DNA from: Perognathus longimembris pacificus
Lineage: Eukaryota; Chordata; Mammalia; Rodentia; Heteromyidae
Length of the DNA: 64,000 nt
NCBI RefSeq assembly: GCF_023159225.1
Contig: NC_063172.1
Span: forward strand, 59,950,828-60,014,827
Reading direction: 5' to 3'
In this document: in pieces, positions 46,826 to 59,035 of the stretch
Position numbering within the stretch: the first letter of the stretch is position 1
Layout: each line of letters starts with the position of its first letter
The notes under the pieces: generated by a model
The model's database searches: none
Seen by the model: only the letters and a program-made list of their open reading frames with translations
What the model was told of the DNA's origin: nothing
Program-made: the position numbers and the translations under genes

Positions 46826-46837
46826 TGTGTGTGTGTG
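46793..46837. repeat. (GT)n microsatellite, one interruption
   Basis: A GT run of about 45 bases with a single CT unit at about 46825. It lies in the tail position of the minus-strand SINE that follows. Confidence 0.97.
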
Positions 46838-46843
46838 CACACA

Positions 46844-47046
46844 GGTGTGCTAAGGTTTGAACTGAGCGCCTAATCACTGTCCTTTAGCTTTCTGCTCAAG
46901 GCTAGCATCATTTGAACCTCAGCTCTACTTCAGGTTTTGCTGGTTAACTAGAGATAAAAGTCCTGCCAAGGCTGACTTTGAGTCATGATCCTCAGATGTC
47001 AGCCTCTTGAGTAGGTAGGATTATAAATGTAAGTCACAGGCACTCA
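46844..47046 (-). mobile_element. 7SL-like + Geo dimeric SINE
   Basis: Minus-strand copy: Geo half 'gtgctaaggtttgaactgag', 'ttctgctcaaggctagcatc'; 7SL-like half 'catgatcctcagatgtcagc', 'ctcttgagtaggtaggatta'. Confidence 0.87.
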
Positions 47047-47349
47047 GATTATTTCCTAACACTCCACTCTTTAAAAATCCTCTACATCAGTGCCATGATT
47101 CCAGAATCCTCCTTCTTGTCTAACTATGAGAGGAAATATTTCTCCTCTTCTTAATGGCACACCTAAGTTCACAATGTTTTCTTCAAGTATTTGTTATCAC
47201 CAGGGGTAGGAGTGAAACCATTCAGTTCTAACACAGGAGAATGACCAGGAGAGGAAGTATGGATTTTTTTTGTTCTTTTCTTAGTAGCTTCCATTGCCCT
47301 GACCCATAGGCCCCAAGGTCCTTTCAGAGTTCCCTGAATAACATGAGAG

Positions 47350-47350
<1 letters not shown>
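47047..47350. other. Noncoding spacer, nothing recognised
   Basis: Unrecognised sequence between the SINE and the following GT repeat. Confidence 0.5.
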
Positions 47351-47389
<39 letters not shown>

Positions 47390-47398
47390 TTGTGTGTG
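47351..47398. repeat. (TG)n microsatellite
   Basis: A TG run of about 48 bases with a short TATT interruption near its right end. Confidence 0.97.
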
Positions 47399-49142
47399 CA
47401 ATTATTTGGCAGAGATCTGATCCTGCATCATGTCCCTCCCAGTGGGGTTCTGAAGGTTCCAGATGGCCCTTGATGAAAGATCAGGACTTTTCCAGACTAA
47501 AGGCTTAAGCCACTGACATTTTATTTACATGGTTAATACAGAATGAAGTTCGATACTTATTGATTCATGCTTGTTTGCTAACGGCTATGATGTAGAAAAT
47601 GTGCTATTAAAGAAAAGGAGAGCTTATTTATTGCACTATAAAGAATAGAGGCAATTGAAAGACCAGCAACACTACACAGAACAATCATTTTCACCCCTTA
47701 ATCACAGTAAGACAAATGTTAAGCATAATAAGCAGCAATCTCTTCCTTTCGACACAGGCCTTGACTGCAGTTGGGAATGCATGCACCAACTGAGAGAGAA
47801 CATGAATCAACTTTGGAGAGAAAAACAGGAAGAAAATAAGGAAAGAGAGCAAAAAGCTATGACTTAGGCCAACAGCTAAATGATATAAAATATAAATAAT
47901 GTCACCAAAAGTCATGAAGCTTGGCTCTAATTGTGCTATACCTTAAGCTTGGAACAAGTGGAATCTCATGGGCCAGTGTGATCAGTGTGGTTGAGATGGC
48001 ATGGGGCTTGAGCACTCACTGCCCCTGCCAACCTATGGAAATTTGTTCCAGTCACCAATCTCCAGAGGAACCTGGTCTAGCAACCTCTATCTGCTGCTCC
48101 AAGCTCACTTATGGATTAGTGAACATTATAAACCTCACAAGCTGCATTGGCTAGTACATACAGAAGGTTTCTTAATGGAAGGAACTTAATTCTGTGTAGA
48201 AGTTTGCAAGTTCATTAAAGATTACAGCACAAATGAGGTGCCACAACGGTAGGCTTGGCTCTCATGCGAGACTTCTGCAAGCTCCTGACCAATACCTTTC
48301 CATTTGTTTAAGATTGTTTAAATTTTTGTCATAGTGTAACACAAGACGGACTCTATGCATGGAAAGTAGCACTTGAAAAAGTATCTTTTCATGATGTCTA
48401 AGCAAAGTAGACTACAATGCTGCTAAGGGTGATTGGTCATGTTACTTGAGAAAACTCCCATCACTGTGACTTTTCCTACAGAATGAAACTTCCCAGAGCA
48501 CCATGTTCAAAGCAAGGTGGTAAACTAATGAACAAAGTTGAGGCCATAAGAGTAACAGGTAATCCCAGACTTTTAAAAATCCATTGATGACTAACAATGG
48601 GAGTTATCTGAAATATACAAATACTTCATGGCAGAATTCCCATGGCTGTTGTAATATTATGTCTTTACGCAAAACTGTGTATATAGCTATCCATTTCCCC
48701 ATAACTTAAATTGGACCATCAAATATTTATCAAAAGGAGAAAAGATAGAACTGTTTTACCTTGAGCCATCATAATCAAAGTGATCTGTTTTAATTTGGTT
48801 CTCTCGTCTATTTCCAGTCAACTAAAGCACTGATTTAAATCATTTAGACCATTTGTGATCTTTCCCAAACTGAAATGAAGATCATTTTAGCACAGTTTCA
48901 ATCCTGCCCTCTTCTTGTTAATGCTATAACATAGACCCACAGTGCAAACTTTGGGTTAGTTCAATTTTCTTTCCTAATAGTTTTTATTTTATTTGTTTGG
49001 CTTGGTTCTACTTTGGAAAAGGCATATATTCTTTGTTTTCCGTTGTTGTTTTCCATTCTCAATCGAAGAAAAAAAAAAGTGCCCTATAAAGACTGCTGGG
49101 TATTCTTTTTTCCTTTTCTTTTTCTTTTTTTTTCTTTTTATA
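47399..49142. other. 1.7-kb noncoding stretch, nothing recognised
   Basis: Open frames at 47655-47867 and 47921-48154 have no known motif and no splice or polyadenylation context that I trust. A T-rich pyrimidine patch lies at 49107-49140, next to the SINE. Confidence 0.45.
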
Positions 49143-49354
49143 GTAGTACTAGTATTTGAAATCAGTCCCTTGAACATGCTAAGCACGTGGTTTTACCATT
49201 GGAGTCACACCATTCCCATCCTTTTTGCTTTTACTGCCAGGGCTACCAAGGACTTCCATCCTCCTATTTGTGCTTCTGAATAGCTGTTAGCTTTGAACTG
49301 CAATCCTCCCATCTCTGTCTGAGTAGCTCGGATTACACATATGAGCCATGTCCT
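49143..49354 (-). mobile_element. 7SL-like + ID-like dimeric SINE (third dimer type)
   Basis: Minus-strand copy: ID-like half 'gtactagtatttgaaatcag', 'cttgaacatgctaagcacgt'; 7SL-like half 'aggacttccatcctcctatt', 'tgtgcttctgaatagctg', 'agctcggattacacatatga'. The 'ctcctatttgtgcttc' block sets it apart from the Geo dimers. Confidence 0.65.
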
Positions 49355-49639
49355 GCTTTTAAGACTGTTTGTAAAGCAAATCTTCCAGAGAGAATGGGGG
49401 AATCAAAAATATGACTCCAAAGAGTCAGGCTGGCCACTTGATGGCCACCCTCTCCATGAGGCCTTGGCTTTAGGCCATGAGGTAAAAGGTCTCCTGGTGC
49501 CAAACTACTCCAAGAAACCTACTTAGAATCATCGAAACTAGTGGAGGGTTGCAAACAGTATGACTGTGAAGTTCTATCCTAGCATACATCTCCTACATTA
49601 ATTTTAGCTAAGTAACACACATATGTTCTTACAACTACT

Positions 49640-49765
49640 TTTTCTAAATATATCAGGCATTATTTATTAAGTGCCTATAGATGTGTGCAACAATACAGAT
49701 TTTAGAGGAAAATAAGCAAGGCATAGTTCTTGCTCCCAAAGGAAAAGGAAGCTATTATACACTCT
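49640..49765 (+). repeat. L2 LINE 3'-end remnant
   Basis: 'caggcattatttattaagtg', 'cctatagatgtgtgcaacaa' and 'catagttcttgctcccaaag' follow the L2 block 'caaatatttattgagtgcctactatgtgc ... atcc ctgcccccaagg'. Confidence 0.55.
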
Positions 49766-52589
49766 AAGATATATGTCTTAGAGAACACCTTTGTTACAAC
49801 CACAATCCTTCTTAAGTAGAATGTAGAGAAGTCATATGATTTTTGTCAGCTAAATGGTAAGGTGACTTCTAAGTTTTCTTTTAATATATCTTCACTTGTG
49901 TATTTCTACATGTGTGAAGGTTTACTTTCTCTATATATTAATGGGAGAGGAGAAATATGTCCCTCATTTTCTCTTTATTTTGAAATTAGAAGAGTCTCAC
50001 ATTTGTCCAATTTCATTTTCACCTGCCCATCACGTTGTTTTGTTTTTTGTATTTTAAGAGCATTTCGTCCATCAAGTATTTCCACTGGCCAGTCTATTTC
50101 TGGACCTATGTTGCTACAGTTGGGGGTGGGGGAGAGAGGGTAAGCAGAGAAAGGCAGAAAGGCGACTCCAAGGAAGGACAGGCTTCCCTTTGTACCTCAA
50201 TGGACAATTGACAGACTAACCCAGGAAAGGAATTCCAAGTCTTAATAGGCTAAAATTAGAAAATGGGGGAAGGGCAGAGAAAAGAAGGCAGGGGAGGGGG
50301 AGGTGCTACCAGGAGAGGCTGCATAAAATGCACTGTGTAATTCTTTATGGTGTAACCTAGGCCTATTGGTTTTACTGATTTAAGCAAATTTAAAATTCCT
50401 ATTTAAAAGCCTACCTGTCTCTATTTTAAATATTCCTTAGTTATGTACATAATGAGCAAAGAAGGCCTGAGCAATCCACTGGTCTTCCTATCCACAATTC
50501 ATATGAAATTTGAAGAATTATTCAAATGTACACGCTTATTAGACAGTTTTAATGGAAAAATAAAATAAAAATGAGTGCTTGGACATATCAGTTCATAAAT
50601 CAACACCATAAAAGCACATTTACAGAGATGAAATATATTTGCAATAAGTGAGCTCTGAAATAAATGCTATTAAGAAAGTCTAGAGAACGATTATATTTTA
50701 CTTCAGTAGATAAACAAAAATCTACTGAATTCTGCTCTTGTCTTCTGTTTCCATGTTATGTCTCCATCCTACCTCCTCCTGTAATAAATATCCTCTTGCC
50801 AGTCCTGCTGCTGACAATAATGTAGGTGAACTCTGAACCGTGCATATCTGTCATTATTAATGACCATCCGAGAGAGAGGGGCAGTAACTTCATTCTTTTA
50901 GAAACCAAGATGCTGTAGAAATTTCTTTCCACATTTTCCCTGGAAGAATATTTGCATGGTTCCATTCTAAATTCATGAACAATCCCCAGAAGCAGAATGG
51001 AAAAAATCCTCACATATTTTTTACTTCAAATTAGAAGTACTGTTCATACAGAAGACACTTGTTGCAAGAATGTAAATTTTGATCTCAGTACTGTACCAGA
51101 ACATTGTAGAGATCACAGTACATGACTCTTTTGATGTTCAGCTTATTAAAAAAATACGGTAGGAAATGTTGCATTTCTTTACCCGCAGACTTAAATAACT
51201 TTCCATATCACCTCAATACACCACAAAATGTTCTTACCAAAATATTTACTTCATCCTGTATGTTTATATACCACACAGACTTGTTTTAAATAGACCGTGC
51301 CAATATTTTTACTTGAATTATAAATGAAGGCTTATTGTGTTTCATTATCAAACCAATTTTAGTACTTGTGTATGAATTCTGAAAGAAGCCCTAAAATAGT
51401 ATGCTTTTAATTATCAAACTATAAGCTAAATATATACAAAGAAAAATGTAGAGACAGGTATTCCATAAAGAACAAAAGTCCTTTATCTCTATCTTAGAAA
51501 AACAAAGAGAAGGTAATATTCACATTGTTCTGGAAAATAACTACAAAAGTATGTATTAGTCATTTCTTAACTGAGGCAAAGATGCCATTCTGGTAAAATA
51601 AAACTATACCAGTTCCTACCAATTGATATTTTAATGTGATACTTGGATAACAACTTTCTGTCCATTCTCAGCATTAAGCTACCTGCTGCTAATAATTTTT
51701 TACTTCTCCTTAGCACTAAAGCTGACAAAATGTTGTCATGAGAGTTATTTTGACTTACTAGAAATAGGCTTTTCCAGAACATAAAGTTTAAGACTTCAAT
51801 GGACTGGGAGGACTTGTTTAAAGCCATTAAAATGCTCTGCTAAGCCTCTCTGTCTTCCCACTGGCTCCTTGCATTGTTTTACTGTTTTACTGATATGTGA
51901 AATTCTAGAAATGTCAGCTTTGGGCACTGGTACAGTTTACATTGTTAGTAGTAGGTCTCTTAGGGGAAGTGTAAGGAAGCATTAAAAGAACGTAATTTTA
52001 TCTTTCAACAGATTTCTCAGAGGCAGTAGAAGATCCACAATTTTTAAACATTCTTATCCAAATCCCAAACTCAACTACAGTACTGTTTTCTTAATGTAAT
52101 GTAGAGTACAATGGGATTTACCAGTGAACAATGTGCAGTAGCCAACTTCAGATCCTAAATCTGCTTAAATGATAAGTCCACCATGACAAACAGGAAAGAA
52201 ACAAAACAAGGAAATATAAAGAACCAAAAGTCAGAGACCCTAAGCATCTGCCTGAAAATTTGAGAAATCATCCATGTTATTACCTTATAGCAATAACAAA
52301 ACAATCTTTTACCCGAATGGTGTTCTATTAGTAAATGTTAAGGAAAGCGATTCTCTTAAAGTTCTATTTGCAGTTCAATGAAAGAGTGAACAAAAATTAC
52401 CCGCATTGCTAATAAAATAATCTGTAGCTACCAGCAATGAATATGCATTCAATAGCTAAACTAGTTCATCTACCTCGGCTTTTATGAAAACTTGAATTCA
52501 GTCAAGCATGTTTCATTGATTTTTCAGGTTTTTTTCTTTGCTTTTTCGTTGTTTTTCTTAACCTGTATTATTTTTGTCTTTTCTTTTTT
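49766..52589. other. 2.8-kb noncoding stretch
   Basis: No exon or transposon recognised. A purine-rich, G-run patch lies at 50118-50160 and 50262-50305. A TAAT-rich homeodomain-like word is listed separately. The 85-93 codon frames here have no known motif. Confidence 0.5.
50851..50865. promoter_or_regulatory. Possible homeodomain site pair
   Basis: tcattattaatgacc contains two opposed TAAT/ATTA cores. It sits in a repeat-free stretch (50750-51010) of relatively complex sequence. Binding is inference and such words are common by chance. Confidence 0.15.
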
Positions 52590-52655
52590 GGTTCTGGAAA
52601 TTGAACCAAATTGCATTTGTGAGGCAAACACTTTGCCACTGAAATCTCAGCCCAA
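52590..52655 (-). mobile_element. ID-type SINE monomer, old
   Basis: On the plus strand 'ggttctggaaattgaaccaa', 'gtgaggcaaacactttgcca' and 'ctgaaatctcagccca' are the reverse of the ID B box, middle and A-box regions. Confidence 0.65.
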
Positions 52656-55600
52656 CTTTTGCTTCACTGTATCATGTCAAATCACCTATTTCAATGTGTC
52701 ATTCATTTTCCCCCCTATTTTCTAAGTTGACTTTTATTTCCTGACATTGCGTTAGTGTAAGGGATACAACCTCATACAGAGTTTACGTCCACTGGCCTCA
52801 GCAGGAAAGCTGCTTGGAATTTGACAAAAGCCATGTCAGTTTCAATGGGCACAAGTTACCTTTCCCCAAATGACAGCTTTTTGTTGTTGTTTTCTATTTG
52901 CTGGTAGTAGTCATCTGGGTTGGGTTGGCTTTTGTTGTTGTTTTGTTGTTTTCTGGTGTCTTTATTTGCACACATAAACAGACTACTTCTCAAGGCAGAA
53001 TTCACTTTCATCTGGGCTACAAAATACCTTCACTTCTAAGAAGAGCTATGTGTTTCCTTAGGTTCCTGAAATCTTTACAACCAGCAAAAATGGCCTTGTA
53101 CCACAGTCTTGTAGACCTATTTTCCTTTTAGAAATCTTGCTGCTGGCAAACTCCACAGGCCCCAACATGCAGAATTGTCATTTTTTTTTAATTTTATGTT
53201 TGGGTTCCACTGTAAGTATATTCAAGGGGGCAGCAGGTATATTAAGACTTTCTCCTAATTAAATGGTCCTACCATTTTTTTTCTATTATTATAGGAAGGA
53301 AAAGAATAGTGTGTGGCTCAGGGGGATAAAAAAAAGAAATGTTTTCTCTACAATTTCTGTCTTCCTCTGAATCCTCTGTTACAGATTTTCAGGGTAAATT
53401 GAGTCATCCTACCAAAATCCATGGAGCTTAAAAACTTGTGTAAGTCTAAAGATTTGGGGAAGAGTGGAAGCACATTCTTCTACTTCACTCCTCAACTCCA
53501 TCCCGTTTATCTTCCCAGATATTCACTCCCAGATAACAGCGTGGGTTCCCTGTCACTGTTTTTGCTAAACAGCCCCCTGTCATAGCATTATAAAGGCTTA
53601 TAGTATATAAAGCTTATTCCTGAGCTCCACTTAAATTTTACGTCACAAAGGACTAAAACCTAAATTTATCAATAAGGATTTCAGGAACATAAAAATCATT
53701 CAATTCAACAAACTGCTCTGAATCACAAATTAGCCAGAAACACTTTATCCTTAAAAGTGTAAAAACATTGTGATACTAAATATTCAATATTATCAGTCAG
53801 GCAAATTGGCTCAGGTCAAATGAGCAAATCTAAAAAATGAGATTGCTAAATTTCTCAGCTTGATAGCTTCGTAATAAATAATGTGCTTCTATTCAATCTG
53901 TACATTAAGTTTTTTATATGGCCTTAAGGCACTCTCTGATGGCTATGCCCATTACAATGTAGCCATAGAAACTGACACATTTATTTCTTGGATTAGTGTG
54001 CCATTGAAAATATTAATATGATGCAGTAAATGGGAATTTAATCTAATCTACTGATGGTAGGATGAAGTTAGTAAAAGGTTGAGTGCCCTGCCTGGGAAAC
54101 AAAGATTATTTCTGCAGTGAAACCCTTGTTATTGGCTACAAACGATCAACTAAACCGCCTATGATATATTATGTGCTTTCTACATTTAAACAGTCTTTGT
54201 CAGACTCAGCATGCAAGGTTTTCTGCAAGCTGAAAAAATGCCTTAAAAATGAAACACATACTTTAGAGGCATCAATACCTAAGATGGAACAACATTTACC
54301 TATAGACACAAGCAGAAGTACACATTTGTCCCATCACACTTGGTGAAGCGAAGCACACTGGGCCAGGCTGGTAGTGCAAAGCCATTCCATGAGTTGCATT
54401 TTGCTTTGAGTTGAAGGCATTTGCTTATTAGTCGTTCAGTTTTGCTCAAGGTTAAAATAAAAACCAAAAGTTCACCAAAGCTAATTTTGTTTCACATGTG
54501 TACAGAACACTCAGCTAAATCCATTTCACTGTTAATTTTATTACCTTGAAGTCAGATATCAGTCAATATTCCTTCAATTGTGGCACCAAGACACATCTAA
54601 CTCTGATGTCTCCTAATAATTCAGAGGACTCGAGCTCTGTCCCTCCTTTACTCTGCCACAAACTACATAAATTTCCAAGATATATTCTGACAGACAAAGC
54701 ATTGTTGAAGAGCAAAGTACAGCACTTTGTCCTTGAAATGTTAACATGTAATGCCATAAAGTATTCAAATAATAATTTACTCAATCTTTCAGGGTAATTA
54801 ATTAAAATGCTCAAGACACTGGAGAAAAATCACCTTGAGCTTGGAAAACTGGAGGGTCCCCTTCCTTCTCTGCATGCAAGCTGCCCTGGCAGACCTACCA
54901 CATGCTTTCCAGTTATGGGGTTTGATTTCAGAAGATAATAAATAGCCAGGATCTAATTTTGCCATGTCACAACCGATTATGTTTCACAAGAAAAGGTGGA
55001 GTGCTCACCTACCAGATGAAGGTGAAACATAAAACCACTTTTATTTATGTCATGTGTCCAAATTCAACTCAACCTGGCTCTGGATACTGAGAGCATAGAC
55101 CCACACTGTCATGTGAATTTATGTGCCTCAAGAACATGTCAAATATAAACATAAATTTAATCAAAGGGATGGAAACCTTTATTGTATTAAAAAAAACCAT
55201 ATTTCTGACATCTAACATAAATTACTTTAATGTGTGTTTTACTTCTTTACAGAAGGTCACAAAGAAAGAATAAGACATTAAACAGATCCAGCAAGTGGCT
55301 CTAGCATAATTCAGGCAATGATTAGCAGTCTAATTTAGACCTAAAGTTCTTTGTAACGCTTTTTTAGATTGTTTCAGAAGTTCATTTCTGCTCACTGTCT
55401 TCATCCAATGCTACAAGGAAGGAAGGAAAATCATCAGGAGGAATTTGTATTTCTGAGGAGAATATAATCCAGCCTAAGCTTTTCAACCACCAAGTGGAAT
55501 GACTGGCTACTTTCTGAATGAGACCAAAACTATGTTTCTAGATCATCAATATAATTGCTCCAGAATTATATTTTCAGTACAGATTCCGAAGGCAAAGCTT

Positions 55601-56910
55601 GGACATTCCAGTTCCTGTTTTAGTTCATGTCAGAAGAATAAAACAGAAGGCTGATAACAATAGATGAACAAGCCCCGGGTATTACTCAGCCGTTCCCCTT
55701 AGTTGCATGGGCTTTGGACAGAATTTTAATGACTAAAAAAGATTGCATATGATGAATAAGGATGTCATTTTCAATTAACATGAACAAAGGATCACTCCCA
55801 TATTTGGCAAAAGAGGTAGCTGTGGTGTAAGAGAAGCCCAGCCACTCAAAGACAGCACATCACTGCGAACTCAAACAAATGTGACATTTGGGTAGCCTTG
55901 AACCCTGACGTGACGACACATTGTTTTGTTTTAAATAAAAAAAAAAGTCATTTATTAGCCACAAGTGAGAGCTCACTTTAAAGGCTTCTTAGTAACTAAA
56001 AATAATACGGATTTTAGTATTAACAGTTAATGAAATGTAGTACTTAAAATTTGAGTGGATTGTAAATCAAGTTTTCAACATCCAACATTTACTTAAGATA
56101 AAATAAGGATAAGCTTAGAAAGAATTTACAATAGCACTCCACGACAAATTGGAAATCAAGCTCTTTATAATAAGCTTAATCTCTTCGAGCTAACTTTGTG
56201 AAAAGCCTGCTCAGAGTTTCAGGCTATGATACACAATTGGGGGTGCCATATCTGACTCAAGAGGTAATCATATGAGTTTATGATGTAAGTATATGAGTTT
56301 ATGACATAGAAAATCATTTAGGGCATAGTATACAGATACAGCATCACTTTCAAACCCTACGAAATAGCCCTTATTCTCTGCACACCTTCTGTTGTACATT
56401 TCTCACTTTAGGATCACATCTCAAAGTCTGTTGGCTGCAATACCATATTGACCTCTATGTCTCTATACTGATTCTGAGGATACAGTTAGGGTACAAGCAA
56501 GTCCCAGCATTGTGCCTTATCTAACATTTGTTATCAGAAGCAACGCTGCAAATTCGGAAACAACCATGGGATTTCATTTACTTTTTGGTGGCCTGTAAAA
56601 GTCTCAGGGAAGCAAGACCAAACTGACTTGATACATACTATTAAAGTTCTGTGGAATAACAGTAGCCCCATTCTACAAAGTTAAGGCTTTATGGCCAGCA
56701 CTCTGGCCAGCAAGGGATGTCAGCCATGGTGATGACCTATTAGAATGGAGTTTCCATCCCCTCCTGCTCAATATTCTGGCCATCAATATGGTATAGTACT
56801 CAGTGCTATGGCCAGATTCAAAGCTATTTTCTTCTCAAACACATTCTTCACAAATTTAAAGAATTAGCAACACACAAGGACTTTTCAGGATCTTTCATTT
56901 TTCTTTTCTT
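52656..56910. other. 4.3-kb noncoding stretch without recognised repeats
   Basis: No exon, SINE or LINE recognised. TTGTTG patches lie at 52880-52950. The frames at 54083-54346 and 54546-54814 are unremarkable. A short near-repeat 'atatgagtttatga' occurs at about 56270 and 56291. Low repeat content would fit constraint but does not prove it. Confidence 0.5.
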
Positions 56911-57118
56911 GGCCATGAAGCTTGAACACATGGCCTGGGAGCTGTCTCTGAGGTTTTTGCTCATGTCTAGCACTTTCACACTTTGAGCCATAGTGCCACT
57001 TCCAGTTTTCTGGTAGTTAATTGGAGATAAGAGTCTCATGGACTTTCAGGCCTGGGCTGGCTTTGAACTGTGATCCACAGATCTCAGCCTCCTGAGTAGC
57101 TAGGATTACAGCACTCAG
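56911..57118 (-). mobile_element. 7SL-like + Geo dimeric SINE
   Basis: Minus-strand copy: Geo half 'ggccatgaagcttgaacaca', 'ctttgagccatagtgccact'; 7SL-like half 'ctggctttgaactgtgatcc', 'agatctcagcctcctgagta', 'gctaggattacagc'. It is one of the best-preserved copies of this type. Confidence 0.92.
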
Positions 57119-57325
57119 CTTCCAGGGCTTTTTTCAAAGCTGATATGTAAAGAGACTAAGAAGAAATTATTGAATACAATGAGGTCTTAGTTTATTTGAC
57201 CTAGGAAAACACTCCAGGAGAATCTATCAAACATTTCATGAGGCATATACATTTTCCACATAGTCAGGAAAACCCTGAATTTGGTAACTCATTTAATATT
57301 ATTACATCCATAGTAGTAGCCTTGC

Positions 57326-57428
57326 AATTTTTAAAGCAGCATCTCAATATGCAGTTCAGGCTAATCTCAAACTTATGATCCTTGTACTTTGGCCTCCCAA
57401 GTACTAGGGTTATAGTACCATACCCGTG
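57326..57428 (-). mobile_element. 7SL-derived B1-like monomer
   Basis: 'gttcaggctaatctcaaact', 'tatgatccttgtactttggc' and 'ctcccaagtactagggttat' are the reverse of the B1/Alu monomer run ('cccagtactcgggagg', 'ggatc', 'gttcgagaccagcct'). No Geo half is attached. Confidence 0.7.
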
Positions 57429-57663
57429 AGTCTAAGTTTTGCTGAAATCTAAGAGCCATTTAGTAGAATGTGTTTCCAATGTGGGACATGACCAGAATCC
57501 ATCTAACATCAGCGATAGTGTCACTATTACTTAGGCTTTATGTATTTCTAGCTAAATTTTATAAAAGGCAAAGTATTTAAATAGTCTCGAGACACTGAAA
57601 ACTAGAATTCTAATAAATTTTAGGTGGGGAAAAAAAGCAAGTCAGAGAAGGCCATTTGCTTAT
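57429..57663. other. Noncoding spacer, nothing recognised
   Basis: Unrecognised sequence before the first copy of the 15-base target word. Confidence 0.5.
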
Positions 57664-57678
57664 GAGCATCTGATTTTT

Positions 57679-57891
57679 TTTTTAGCTTTTACATCAACTT
57701 TATATAGAGCTAACCAGAGTGAGTTAACAAACCCCAACACTGCCAACTGTTGTAGGAATCATATTTCTCTTACATGTACCAAAACCTCATAGTCAACAGT
57801 GAGTTCTGGGTTTCAAAAGAGGATTTACTATTTGCACCTGTTTGTAAGGCTTTGTTACAAAACTGAACAGAGACATACACACAAGTGCTCC
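57679..57891 (-). mobile_element. Candidate unrecognised retro-insert with 15-bp TSD
   Basis: The word gagcatctgattttt occurs at 57664-57678 and 57892-57906, with a T run directly after the first copy (57674-57683). This is the layout of a minus-strand retrotransposed copy with an A tail. The body matches no SINE, L1 or RNA I know. It may be a 5'-truncated processed copy of some transcript. A third copy of the word at 58115-58129 belongs to the next insertion. Confidence 0.5.
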
Positions 57892-57906
57892 GAGCATCTG
57901 ATTTTT

Positions 57907-58114
57907 TTTTTTGGAGGGGGGGCCAGTCCTGGGGCTTGGACTCAGGGCCTGAGCACTGTCCCTGGCTTCTTTTTGCTCAAGGCTAACACTCTGCCTCTTG
58001 AGCCACAGCGCCACTTCTGGCCATTTTCTGTATATGTGGTGCTGGGGAATCGAACCCAGGGCCTCATGTATATGAGGCAGGCACTCTTGCCACTAGGCCA
58101 TATCCCCAGCCCCT
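57907..58114 (-). mobile_element. IDL-Geo SINE, full length, with 15-bp TSD
   Basis: Minus-strand copy: short T tail, a G7 run, Geo half, then ID-like half ending 'ccatatccccagcccct'. The duplication gagcatctgattttt lies at 57892-57906 and 58115-58129. It keeps 'gaggccctgggttcgattcc' (ID side), unlike the cggatacacgaggcccta subgroup. Confidence 0.96.
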
Positions 58115-58129
58115 GAGCATCTGATTTTT

Positions 58130-58924
58130 AACAGATATATCTCCATATTAAGAGAGGAAAGGTATCTAGGATGCCACTAGAGTGAAGTACAACTATCCTA
58201 AGGGCAAAAGCTCCAGGAAGAAGAAATTCACATATCCACATCCTTTACCATTACCTGGATCTCCAGTGTTGCTCACAAATCCTTATTGCTGCTCCTAGTT
58301 AGATATTTTTTTCTTACCTCACAGCAGGCCTTCCAAACCCTTATATCTTTTCAAAGCCAAGCAATCCTATCTGCTAATTCTGAGCCTACGATTCTATCAT
58401 ATTAGCTCACCAAGTAACCAGGAAGATGGACTTGAGTAGCTTCCTCAAGGCCCATGAGGCTTCTTCATCTATTCTCATTGCTCATTGCTTCCTTCAGCTA
58501 CAAGCATTAGGTCCTGAGCTTCTCTCTTCCAGTTTGAGCTACATCAAGCGTTTCCACATAGTCCTATCTAAAAACAATTATTCAGGCTCTGTCTTTCCCA
58601 ACTACTGCTTGATGTTTGCCCCAGTCTACCATAGCCTGATTTTAAGACAGTAATTTATTAAAACGACTTTCATCAAATTGCCAATGCCTTTTATACTGAC
58701 AACTTTTTTCACATCTTTATTTTACTATAATAATCGCTGTTGCTACATTTTTCTGGAATTCTCTTCTCTTGAATTTCATGACACCACTCTTTCTAGGCTC
58801 TCCTTGGAAATCCTTCCTATTTTCCTTTCGAGAATTTTCTCTTGTGTTTACCCCTAAAATTTATGCTACTCCATGCCTCTTTTTCTTTCTTATTATTCTA
58901 CATTCACAACAAGCTTTTTTTGAC
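58130..58924. other. Noncoding stretch, nothing recognised
   Basis: A 75-codon frame at 58426-58653 has no known motif. No repeat recognised. Confidence 0.5.
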
Positions 58925-59035
58925 CTAACAGCCCATCTCTGAGGTTATAGTAAGAATTAAATATAGTTCTCAACATAAAGTACTTAAAGCGGAGCCTCTG
59001 ACATTCCTTGTACACAATTTTAATAAATATTGCTA
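58925..59035 (+). repeat. MIR SINE remnant
   Basis: 'gaggttatagtaagaattaa', 'cataaagtacttaaagcgga' and 'acaattttaataaatattgc' track the MIR 3' region 'gttgtgaggattaaatgag ... catgtaaagcgcttagcac ... aataaatgttagc'. Confidence 0.75.

Noticed and set aside
47655..48190. Overlapping frames with Cys and Pro content resembling a small exon cluster
   Set aside because: No recognisable motif, no consistent splice signals, and the frames conflict with each other.
52656..56910. Possible transposon-free, constrained domain
   Set aside because: The gap in SINEs is not exceptional here: 4630-9838 is of similar size. Without alignment, constraint cannot be claimed.
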